Origin: Azotobacter beijerinckii
Lineage (GTDB): Bacteria > Pseudomonadota > Gammaproteobacteria > Pseudomonadales > Pseudomonadaceae
Length of the DNA: 39,954 bases
Direction: 5' to 3'
Assembly (NCBI RefSeq): GCF_900110885.1
Contig: NZ_FOFJ01000033.1
Span: 1 to 39,954, forward strand
Positions within the stretch are counted from its first letter, which is position 1. Each line of letters starts with the position of its first letter. The position numbers and the translations under genes are program-made. The notes beneath the pieces were generated by a model. It was not told where the DNA came from, made no database searches, and saw nothing but the letters and a program-made list of their open reading frames with translations. Positions 34,126 to 39,954 of this stretch are shown here, piece by piece.

Positions 34126-34165
34126 AATGTACGCCATTGGCGCACACCGTACAATATCACTGTAC
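34126..34165 (-). promoter_or_regulatory. Promoter-operator of the HigBA-like pair
   Basis: On the minus strand TTGTAC (34149-34154), a 17-bp spacer and TACATT (34126-34131) sit 6 nt before the toxin ATG, which suggests a leaderless mRNA. The inverted repeat GTACA-N7-TGTAC (34149-34165) covers the -35 box, as expected for an autoregulating antitoxin. Confidence 0.6.
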
Positions 34166-34348
34166 CAGTGGCGCCTCTACCTGCCAGCCTCCCGCGCGCC
34201 CCCGCCCTTCGGCAGTACGCCGCCCCAGCGCATCCGGGGCATACCAAGTCCTGGGCGTTTCTGCCATCGGCTACACGACTGCCGACGCGGCACAATCTCT
34301 GTCGAAGCGATTCCAATTCCAACATGCCATTATGCGGCACTGGGAGTA

Positions 34349-34372
34349 GTTCCCACGCAGGAGCGTGGGAAC
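34349..34372. repeat. Short palindromic repeat (GTTCCCACG type)
   Basis: GTTCCCACG (34349-34357) pairs with CGTGGGAAC (34364-34372) around a 6-nt loop. This type of dyad recurs widely in Pseudomonas and related genomes (established knowledge, from memory). Only one copy is seen here. Confidence 0.6.
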
Positions 34373-34379
34373 CATCAAA

Positions 34380-34435
34380 ATTACTCACTGCTTGCAGTGG
34401 TAGACAAGGCTTTGCCGTTGTCTACCCTACTTGCT
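34380..34435. repeat. REP-like hairpin repeat, copy 2
   Basis: Second copy of the 56-bp unit described at 33302-33357, same orientation. Together the two copies bracket the toxin-antitoxin pair (about 1.1 kb). This copy lies where the far arm of the half attC site should be. Confidence 0.75.
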
Positions 34436-34439
34436 CACC

Positions 34440-34474
34440 ACTTGTGGGGAGAGTCCATATACCAATTGTTAGAT
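34440..34474 (-). other. Half attC site (truncated integron recombination site)
   Basis: On the minus strand the TGA of the cassette gene is followed after one base by ATCTAAC (34474-34468), a valid RYYYAAC core, and then AATTGGTATATGGACTC. The complementary arm with GTTRRRY is missing; the REP-like repeat begins in its place. Confidence 0.5.
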
Positions 34475-34475
34475 T

Positions 34476-35369
34476 TCACCTGCGCTTATGTTCTGTTCTG
34501 GCCGCTATGCCAGGTATTGAATCAGCTGGACTGACAATGGTTTGGACTTTGGCACGTCCCTCTAAACGCCGCTGAGCGATAAAAGCAAAAGATTTTCCTG
34601 TTCGCTCAGCTTCCATTTGTATGTCGTAGATTTCTTCGCCAGATAATGGATTGTCCGTTGCATCTATCATGGTGGAGAAATGATATGTCGCATTATCCTC
34701 ATTTTCTGAGGGGGTAGTATGCTCCAAAATGTCATCGAGGCTAATGCTAACAGCATCCTGCATCCCAGAACCTATAGCTCCGAAGTCTTGCTTGAACCAT
34801 TCACCTTGTTCAAGGCTTGTTTTTAATACGAACAGATCATGCTCGGCAAACGGGACATGAAAGTCGTTGAAGTTTATGAATTGCTTGCCATCTATCCTCA
34901 TCTGAAAGTGATAGTGAGGATAGTCAATTGCCGTGCCAGTGTGTCCCTCGAAGTCATTCTTTGAGCAGTCAAAAGTCCACTCAATGTTTTTCCATTTGAC
35001 TGTGTAAGATATGACTTTGCGATCTGGCTTTTCATCTTTCAGGTCATTTATGTTCGATAGCAGGCGCTCTTGATTTGCGCACCACCTAACGAAGGCGGCT
35101 ATATTTCCATAACCATACTTTGAATATATTTTTGGGAAGTCTTTCTTTTTGAATTTGCACTGGCGTAGAAGCCAGTGTAGGCATGGGTTGTTCGTGCTTA
35201 TGGTTTTAAAAGGCTTATTGCAAAGGTAGCAAATGTCCTGTTTATATCCTTCTTTAAATGCCTTTGCTTGCCTCTGATGCTCTTCATCGTTGAGTCGATT
35301 TATTTCTTCGATCTCATCGGAGGACATTCTTTCGAATATTTTCCTGTACTGCTCCGTGTCGTGCTGCAC
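34476..35369 (-). CDS. Unknown integron-cassette protein with zinc-knuckle cysteines
   Basis: A 297-aa protein I do not recognise. An N-terminal acidic helix (EQYRKIFERMSSDEIEEINRL) is followed by a Cys pair (CYLCNKPF, about 47-50) plus later Cys/His residues (PCLHWLLRQC), suggesting a zinc knuckle. The middle is beta-rich with HYH and FNDFHVPFAEHD, possible metal or catalytic residues. The gene is AT-rich against its neighbours. It begins with GTG, 16 nt after the attC core GTTAGAT and with AAGGAGG in between, and ends one base before the next attC core. That is the layout of an integron gene cassette. Function unknown; a defence or toxin role is possible from context only. Confidence 0.75.
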   Translation of the reverse strand: MQHDTEQYRKIFERMSSDEIEEINRLNDEEHQRQAKAFKEGYKQDICYLCNKPFKTISTNNPCLHWLLRQCKFKKKDFPKIYSKYGYGNIAAFVRWCANQERLLSNINDLKDEKPDRKVISYTVKWKNIEWTFDCSKNDFEGHTGTAIDYPHYHFQMRIDGKQFINFNDFHVPFAEHDLFVLKTSLEQGEWFKQDFGAIGSGMQDAVSISLDDILEHTTPSENEDNATYHFSTMIDATDNPLSGEEIYDIQMEAERTGKSFAFIAQRRLEGRAKVQTIVSPADSIPGIAARTEHKRR

Positions 35370-35385
35370 GTTGCCTCCTTGTGAA

Positions 35386-35452
35386 ATCTAACGTCTGAAT
35401 TCACCGGCCTGCGCGGCTTTTCGCGCAGGTCCGGTGGAATGATGGGTTGGGC
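35386..35452 (-). other. Integron attC site 1
   Basis: On the minus strand GCCCAAC (35452-35446) opens and GTTAGAT (35392-35386) closes a 67-bp site. The arms pair as CCACCGG/CCGGTG and CCTGCGCG/CGCGCAGG with extrahelical bases, the folded bottom-strand structure of attC. The DUF4145 stop codon directly abuts GCCCAAC, and the next gene starts just after GTTAGAT. Confidence 0.85.
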
Positions 35453-36148
35453 CTATGTTGCACGGCGAGACTCCCTTCGCTCCTTAGCTAGGCGAAGGCG
35501 CTCCGGCTCCGTGTACATTCGCTCCAATAGCGCAAAGGTGAAGTCGAGAAGATCTTCCGCATCTTCCTTGCCGAGCGTTCCATCATGAGCACCATCATTT
35601 CCGTCTTCTTTGATGCATGACGAAAGCTCTTGTAATGCATTTGGCAGCAGACCTTGCTCGAATAGCCATGGCAATCTAAGGCCAAGGTTACGGCGGATTT
35701 TCGAACTTAGGCCGTTAGCATCTGCTTCGGGAAGTAGCGATTTGGTAGCGAGATCAACGCATAGCCGAAACATCGTTCCCGCCGCATTAAAGCAGCCCAC
35801 AGCCAAACAGGTGGCGCCTTCAGAGAACACAGAGAGAATTTCTGGAGGGAGGTATTCGGGCGGAGAGATGGCTTTTGCATCCTTAAGGCTTACGTAGTTC
35901 TCTACGGTGACTAACTTATTGGCGGCGACTGGTAGCTTGTTAAGCCCGGACTGACGAATGGCTTTGGATTCGTCTATCCCTTTTTCGCTTAGAAGAAAGA
36001 CGGTCGAGCGACTACAGTGGCGGCAAATGCAGAATGCCTCGTACCAGGACTGCCAGTTATGCCTGTAGCCGACCTGCGTGTGGGCAACTAGATCGAACGT
36101 CATTCGACTCGAACCACAACGAGGGCAATCGGCAACTAGCTCTGACAT
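35453..36148 (-). CDS. DUF4145 (HEPN-like) cassette protein
   Basis: A 231-aa DUF4145 protein. An N-terminal zinc-ribbon-like set (CPRCG and CICRHC, residues about 9-46) precedes the DUF4145 helical domain: FSEGATCLAVGCFNAAGTMFRLCVDLATKSLLPEAD, LGLRLPWLFEQGLL and IKEDGNDGAHDGTLGKEDAEDLLDFTFALLERMY. DUF4145 belongs to the HEPN superfamily, which includes RNases of toxin and defence systems; the GNDGAHD segment is its conserved core. The start at 36148 has AGGAG. The gene lies between two attC sites, so it is an integron cassette. Its GC is visibly lower than the core genes. Biochemical activity is unproven. Confidence 0.85.
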   Translation of the reverse strand: MSELVADCPRCGSSRMTFDLVAHTQVGYRHNWQSWYEAFCICRHCSRSTVFLLSEKGIDESKAIRQSGLNKLPVAANKLVTVENYVSLKDAKAISPPEYLPPEILSVFSEGATCLAVGCFNAAGTMFRLCVDLATKSLLPEADANGLSSKIRRNLGLRLPWLFEQGLLPNALQELSSCIKEDGNDGAHDGTLGKEDAEDLLDFTFALLERMYTEPERLRLAKERRESRRAT

Positions 36149-36191
36149 TTCATTTCTCCTGCTTCAATGCGTAGGCAAGCCATGACGATAG

Positions 36192-36261
36192 GCCCAACGT
36201 AACGGAGCTAAACACCGCTCGCGCGCTTTTTGCGAGTGTGTGTTTGAGCGACTAGTTAGCC
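36192..36261 (-). other. Integron attC site 2
   Basis: On the minus strand GGCTAAC (36261-36255) opens and GTTGGGC (36198-36192) closes a 70-bp site. GCTCAAACAC pairs with GTGTTTAGC leaving an extrahelical base, and CTCGC/GCGAG forms the inner stem. The first core differs from RYYYAAC by one base. The DUF4145 gene starts 44 nt beyond GTTGGGC. Confidence 0.75.
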
Positions 36262-36343
36262 GACAATACACTCCGTCCCGCGCAGCGGGCTGTAAATGGG
36301 GTAGGCGCTCAAGCGCAATGAAAATCGAAAAATTTGCCTCTCC

Positions 36344-36406
36344 CCCAGCACGGGGCTCCGGCGTGTGCATTAACTTCGTTATGCTCCGCCGGAGCCCCGT
36401 GCTGGG
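36344..36406. repeat. Large inverted repeat, 20-bp arms with nested hairpin
   Basis: A perfect 20-bp repeat (36344-36363 with 36387-36406) encloses a 23-nt loop that itself holds GCATTAAC/GTTATGC. The flanks are A-rich on one side and T-rich on the other (ATTTTTTCGGTTTTTT after 36412) and continue the symmetry imperfectly. It could be a terminator, a MITE-like element, or an unusual cassette end. The 36262-36500 stretch contains no other gene candidate. Confidence 0.7.
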
Positions 36407-36509
36407 TATAGCTGATTTTTTCGGTTTTTTCGGCGATTGATTCCACATCATTTACGTTTCCCTACGCCCGATGGTGGATATTGTTGGTTAACTACCATTA
36501 GACACCAAC

Positions 36510-36624
36510 TGGTGCATAACTACCCGAACGGGCGTGGTGTATAACACTCCTTGTCATGCTAACTCTCCCTGTCTAGCTCGCTGGTTTCGGAGCCATCGTG
36601 ACTGTGGCGGGCAGTTATACACCA
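36510..36624. repeat. Three copies of TGGTGYATAAC in the pre-antirepressor gap
   Basis: TGGTGCATAAC (36510-36520) and TGGTGTATAAC (36535-36545) are direct repeats 25 bp apart, and GTTATACACCA (36614-36624) is the inverted copy. CACCA-AC-TGGTG overlaps the first. They may be operators for a phage repressor. Confidence 0.5.
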
Positions 36625-36767
36625 TGAACGGCAGCCCTAGCCAATATCAATGCGCCACCACGCATGAGCAACGATTGACTCCCCCCATCTCCCCCGCTAA
36701 GGTTCCCCCGTCGCTGTAAATCCAGCGACCTGGGCTTGGCGGCCCGGAACTCCGAGGCGGACACAAC

Positions 36768-36791
36768 ACCGCCCTACAAGGCGGTTTTTTT
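36768..36791 (+). terminator. Rho-independent terminator before the antirepressor
   Basis: ACCGCC (36768-36773) pairs with GGCGGT (36780-36785) and is followed by seven T. It lies 155 bp upstream of the antirepressor start. No gene is clear upstream of it, so it may end a small RNA or act as an attenuator. Confidence 0.65.
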
Positions 36792-36945
36792 GTGCCCGCA
36801 GCATGGCTACACCCGTTATGGGCGGGCCGTGTGTGGGTGCCTTCGGGCACGCCGGCCCTCGGACCGGTCCGCCAACCCGCACGGTTCCGCTCACCCATCT
36901 TGGCGGATGGGCGCGGTTACGACTCCGCATCCGAGAATCCAAGCC

Positions 36946-38238
36946 ATGCCGAACACCAGCCCCATACTTGCCGCAGTTGATTTTCACGGCCAATCCCTGA
37001 CCGTGCTCACTTCTGCCACTGGCGAACACCTTGTGGCTATGAAGCCTATCTGCGAGGCCATCGGCCTCCAGTGGGAGGCGCAGCTCAAGCGCATCAAGCG
37101 ACACCCCGTCCTGTCGATCTGCATGTCCATCATGGACATTCAGATACCCGGCGACGACCAACACCGCGAACTCGTCTGCCTCCCCCTCGACTACCTCAAC
37201 GGCTGGCTGTTCGGCGTGGATGCCTCCCGCGTCAAACCCGAAATCCGCGAGCGCCTGGTGCAGTACCAGCGCGAATGCTTCGCGGCGCTGGCCGCCTACT
37301 GGCAGCAGGGCGAGGCGGTGAACCCGCGCACGACGGCCACCGCCACCCCCGCCGAGCCAATCCACCTCACCTACAACGACCGCCCGTTCCGCATCGTCCC
37401 CGAGGGCGCGGCGCTGTGGTTCGTCGCCGTCGATATGGCCCGCGCCCTGGACATGCGCGATGGCCACTGCCTCACCCGTCATCTGCGCAGCGAGCACAAG
37501 GCGCTGCGGCAGGTCGGCCACCGGCGCCTCGGCCTGATCGACCGTGCCGGGCTGGAGCTGGCCCTGCACCACGCCAGTCCGGCGCGGGCCGAGCCGTTTC
37601 GGCTGTGGCTGGAGGCGGCGCTGGAGCAGTTCGTGACCGGCACGGCGCCGGCGCACGCGTTGCCGGGCGGGCTGTCCGGCGACCAGCAGAGCGCGATCAA
37701 GACGCTGGTGGCGGCGCGCATCGAGACGGTGCCGGAAACGGTGCGCGGCAAGGCGGCGACGCTGTGCTGGTCGGCGCTCAAGGCGAAGTTCGGCTGCGGC
37801 TATAAGGAGATCGCCCCGGAGCAGTTCACCGAGGCGGTGAGTCTGGTGGCGCGCATCGTGCTGGAGGGCGAGCTGCTGGAGCCGGAGGCGCCGAAGGTGC
37901 TCGGCCGCCTGCCGATCGACTTCCCCATCGAGGACTGGAAAGCCCGCAATCCCCACCAGTTCCGCCACGACAACCCCAACAGCGCCGAGCTGACGCTGAC
38001 CACGGGCGACCTGCTGCTGAGCGAGTACTCGCCCGGCGAAGTGCTGCTGGAACAGCTCCGCGAAGCCGGCTACCGGGTGGACGGCCCGCTCTACGAACTG
38101 CGCGCCCTGCGCTCGCTGGCCAAGCGCCTGGACGTGACCATGCGCCTGATGGCCGGCAACGTGCGGCAGGCGCTGGACAGCTTCGAACACGACCACCGCC
38201 GCGTGCAGCGATTCGAGGGAGCGAAAGAAAAGCGCTGA
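36946..38238 (+). CDS. Phage antirepressor (P22_AR_N plus BRO-type domain)
   Basis: A 430-aa phage antirepressor. The N-terminal P22 antirepressor-type domain (about 5-120: VDFHGQSLTVLTSATGEHLVAMKPICEAIGLQWEAQ, LPLDYLNGWLFGVD, RERLVQYQRECFAALAAYW) is followed by a BRO-N-like domain (about 138-235: LTYNDRPFRIVPEGAALWFVAVDMARALD). A conserved C-terminal helical module (LVAARIETVPETVRGKAATLCWSALKAKFG) comes next. Such proteins inactivate phage repressors and promote lytic or late gene expression. The ATG at 36946 (MPNTSPILAAVDFHGQ) matches the family start. No repressor gene is visible in the window. A bidirectional terminator follows. Confidence 0.9.
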   Translation: MPNTSPILAAVDFHGQSLTVLTSATGEHLVAMKPICEAIGLQWEAQLKRIKRHPVLSICMSIMDIQIPGDDQHRELVCLPLDYLNGWLFGVDASRVKPEIRERLVQYQRECFAALAAYWQQGEAVNPRTTATATPAEPIHLTYNDRPFRIVPEGAALWFVAVDMARALDMRDGHCLTRHLRSEHKALRQVGHRRLGLIDRAGLELALHHASPARAEPFRLWLEAALEQFVTGTAPAHALPGGLSGDQQSAIKTLVAARIETVPETVRGKAATLCWSALKAKFGCGYKEIAPEQFTEAVSLVARIVLEGELLEPEAPKVLGRLPIDFPIEDWKARNPHQFRHDNPNSAELTLTTGDLLLSEYSPGEVLLEQLREAGYRVDGPLYELRALRSLAKRLDVTMRLMAGNVRQALDSFEHDHRRVQRFEGAKEKR

Positions 38239-38257
38239 TGAGGCGCTGAATCGCAGG

Positions 38258-38296
38258 CACAAAAAAAGCCCCTGCCGGTGTAGCGGGGGCTTTTTG
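38258..38296. terminator. Bidirectional terminator after the antirepressor
   Basis: AGCCCCTGC (38267-38275) pairs with GCGGGGGCT (38283-38291), including one T-G wobble, with runs of A before and T after, so it can work on both strands. The 38297-38534 stretch after it holds no gene. Confidence 0.88.
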
Positions 38297-38534
38297 TCGA
38301 GCACAGCGCGTCCATGGACGAGCGGGTGCTCTCCCCGCCGTTACAGTGCGCGCGATTGGGTCCGGCCGTCGAAAAGGCAGGGTATCGATGTTGAGTTGCC
38401 CTGCCCTGGAGCGAACGGCGGTCTACGCTTCGACGAGAAATGCTCGTCACTGGCTTTTCATCTGGCCGTAATAGCCTTGGCCGGACACAACGGGCACAGT
38501 CGTGTCCCGCTTGGCGCTGCAAGGAGGCAACACT

Positions 38535-38771
38535 ATGTCCATGACGGAGCTTGAGACGGAACTCGATATGGTGCGAGTCGCGCTGCATCTGGCATACGCT
38601 TCGGACACGCCGGCCGAAGCCCGGCAGCATCTGGCGCAGACTCTGATCGACATCGCGGATAACGAAGCCCCTGCGGACAATCTGGTGCGGCATGTGGCGT
38701 GGGAGTTTGCCTCGATCCACAAGCCGGAGATGGCCCGTATACGGAGCGAGCTAGAGAGGCGGTCGGCTTAG
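38535..38771 (+). CDS. Small phage-region hypothetical protein
   Basis: A 78-aa acidic helical protein (MTELETELDMVRVALHLAYASDTPAEARQHLAQTLIDIADNEAPADNLVRHVAWEF). No family is recognised. It has a strong ribosome site (AAGGAGG, 8 nt before the ATG at 38535), which supports translation. It lies between the antirepressor and the endolysin and points toward the endolysin's end. Confidence 0.65.
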   Translation: MSMTELETELDMVRVALHLAYASDTPAEARQHLAQTLIDIADNEAPADNLVRHVAWEFASIHKPEMARIRSELERRSA

Positions 38772-38842
38772 CCCCGGGGCATCCCTGCTCCGGGCCATCC
38801 CCGGATTCAAGCTGCACGGGGCGGCAAGCAAGCTCGTGCCGC

Positions 38843-39328
38843 TCATGCCATCGCCCCGCCGGCGGCGAGGTACTGGGCGAGCAGGTCGTCGGCGCGGTGC
38901 TCGTGCTGGCCGTAACCGGCTCCCGGCAGGCTCGCCCAGATTGCCCGGCATTTGCGGATGGCCTCCTCGATCCGCCCTACCCCAATGTCGTCCAAGGCGC
39001 GGCGCTCCCTGATCTGCTGGAGCGCGATGCGGTCCTGGCTGATCGGGCCGAAATCCTTGAGGTCGAGGATCTTGCGGTAGGCATCCCAGTAGCGGGCCAG
39101 CAACTGGTAGCGGCCGGCCGCCGTGGACTTGATGCCGAGCCGCGGCAGCGCCACCAGCTTGCGCGGGTGGTCGGCGTAGCCGACGAACAACTCGCCGCCC
39201 ACCAGCACGTCGTAGCCGTGGTCGCGGGTCGGCTGCCGACCGTTATCCGTCCCCTCGCTCCAGGCGAGCATGTCGAGAAAGGCGCACAGGTTTGCGCCGC
39301 CGGCTTGGGCGGCAGTGATTCGAGGCAT
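38843..39328 (-). CDS. Lambda R-type endolysin (GH104 lytic transglycosylase)
   Basis: A 161-aa peptidoglycan lytic transglycosylase like phage lambda R. The conserved N-terminal core is FLDMLAWSEGTDNGR, with catalytic Glu25 equivalent to lambda Glu19, then HGYDVLVGGELF, HPRKLVALP, STAAGRYQLLARYWDAYRK and IWASLPGAGYGQHEHRADDLL. It has no signal peptide, so it would need a holin or another release path. The start at 39328 has GGAG upstream. It follows the tail-type gene on the same strand but after a terminator. Confidence 0.95.
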   Translation of the reverse strand: MPRITAAQAGGANLCAFLDMLAWSEGTDNGRQPTRDHGYDVLVGGELFVGYADHPRKLVALPRLGIKSTAAGRYQLLARYWDAYRKILDLKDFGPISQDRIALQQIRERRALDDIGVGRIEEAIRKCRAIWASLPGAGYGQHEHRADDLLAQYLAAGGAMA

Positions 39329-39340
39329 GGGGGTTCTCCA

Positions 39341-39367
39341 GAAACGAAAAGCCCGCTTGGCGCGGGC
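39341..39367 (-). terminator. Terminator between tail-type gene and endolysin
   Basis: On the minus strand GCCCGC, a 5-nt loop and GCGGGC are followed by TTTTCGTTTC. It lies 7 bp after the tail-type stop codon and 12 bp before the endolysin start, so it could attenuate lysis-gene expression. Confidence 0.65.
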
Positions 39368-39373
39368 GGGGTA

Positions 39374-39954
39374 TCAGATGGCGTGGGCGAAGGTGTGCCG
39401 CCAGCGCTGGTGGCTATCCAGCCCGTCGCGCACGCTCCACAACTCGGCGATCACGTCGCCGACGTAGGTCGTGCTCAGGGTCGCCGTCGTGCCGGCGATG
39501 CCGGTCTGGCTGGCCAGCACCGCCTGGGTGTCGGCGCGCAGCAGGCGGGCGCTGTAGGTGGTGCCGCTCTCCGGGCCGATGCTGCCCTGGGCGGTGTCGA
39601 TCAACTGGTCGGCCTGCAGCAGCCGGTCGCGGTGCGCCCAGCTCAGCACCACGTCGCCGGCGACGCTGGCCGGGTAGCTCGCCCCGCCGAGCCGGAACAG
39701 CCCCGGCGGATAGGGCCTTCCCTGCCGCTGGGCGGTGAGCAGGCTGTCGACCGCGGCCAGCGCGGGGTCGAGCTGGCCCTCGCCGGTCTGGGTCAACAGC
39801 CGGGCCTGCACGGTGACGCTCGGCGCGTACTCGGTCGGGTCGAGGGCGGTTTCGTCGTCCAGGAACCACAGCCGGGCGCCGGCGGCGTGGCCGGCCGGCA
39901 GCGTGTCGACGCAGCCGCGGGCCAGGGTGCCGCTCAGGGTCGCCGGGTCGAAGG
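39374..39954 (-). CDS. Phage tail or tail-tip structural protein, C-terminal part (runs off window)
   Basis: The frame is open to the window edge: the visible part encodes about 192 residues and ends at 39374. It reads SGTLARGCVDTLPAG near the edge, LWFLDDETALDPTEYAPSVTVQ, then GDVVLSWAHRDRLLQADQLID (a W-x-HRDR motif) and a C-terminal TTYVGDVIAELWSVRDGLDSHQRW. I recall this pattern in tail-tip or host-specificity type proteins of siphophages and tailocins, but I cannot name the family firmly. It probably belongs to a tail operon transcribed toward the endolysin. Confidence 0.6.
   Translation of the reverse strand, partial: FDPATLSGTLARGCVDTLPAGHAAGARLWFLDDETALDPTEYAPSVTVQARLLTQTGEGQLDPALAAVDSLLTAQRQGRPYPPGLFRLGGASYPASVAGDVVLSWAHRDRLLQADQLIDTAQGSIGPESGTTYSARLLRADTQAVLASQTGIAGTTATLSTTYVGDVIAELWSVRDGLDSHQRWRHTFAHAI

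Noticed and set aside
33302..34435. Two similar hairpin repeats as a CRISPR array
   Set aside because: Only two copies more than 1 kb apart with genes between them; no regular spacers or cas genes.
36164..36451. 95-residue minus-strand frame
   Set aside because: It runs through both the 20-bp inverted repeat and attC site 2; the translated sequence has no family character.
31100..39954. Integrase, integron integrase or tRNA attachment site in the island
   Set aside because: No tyrosine or serine recombinase motif and no tRNA gene was recognised on either strand; they may lie beyond the window.

Overview
The window looks like a high-GC gammaproteobacterial chromosome of the Pseudomonas/Azotobacter group. 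The evidence is MvaT, a PurU-MvaT-ExoI-MoxR/DUF58-PilZ-USP-PykA-SadC-fumarase gene order as in Pseudomonas, a finR/fpr/erdR block, and an FPR protein that, from memory, closely resembles the Azotobacter vinelandii ferredoxin reductase. Azotobacter or a near Pseudomonas is my best guess. This comes from family knowledge and remembered synteny, not from a search.

Positions 1-31,100 are core chromosome. First come the protocatechuate dioxygenase genes pcaG and pcaH with their LysR regulator pcaQ; a perfect 18-bp PcaQ-type palindrome overlaps the pcaQ stop codon. Next are purU, mvaT and sbcB, followed by a tightly coupled six-gene operon (RDD, SpoIIM-like, DUF4129, DUF4350, MoxR ATPase, DUF58) in which every gene overlaps the next. 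Then come PilZ, a tandem universal stress protein, pyruvate kinase, a SadC-like membrane diguanylate cyclase, class I fumarase, TrmO, Fpr/FinR, an ErdR-like response regulator, a DTW-domain tRNA modifier and a small secreted protein. A metabolic insert follows (divergent phosphoketolase-like enzyme, beta-CASP metallo-hydrolase, LOG protein), and then recX, recA with a perfect LexA box, and pncC/cinA.

At 31,123 mutS should begin. Its first 12 codons are present and the match then stops abruptly at about 31,160, where an accessory island starts. The island holds a conserved-looking unknown gene, hicAB, a four-helix membrane protein, a truncated Xre-type antitoxin, a complete HigBA-like toxin-antitoxin pair, REP-like palindromes, and a small integron cassette array without integrase (a CALIN-type cluster). 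The array has two complete attC sites and one half attC. It carries a DUF4145 (HEPN-like) gene and an unrecognised zinc-knuckle gene, both AT-richer than their surroundings. After that come phage genes: an antirepressor, a small phage protein, a lambda R-type endolysin, and the C-terminal end of a tail-type protein that runs off the window.

The most interesting reading is that a prophage or tailocin-like element has inserted into the 5' end of mutS, carrying toxin-antitoxin cargo and captured integron cassettes. If so, mismatch repair may depend on the state of the element or on a start codon at its far end. The far end lies outside the window, so this remains an inference.
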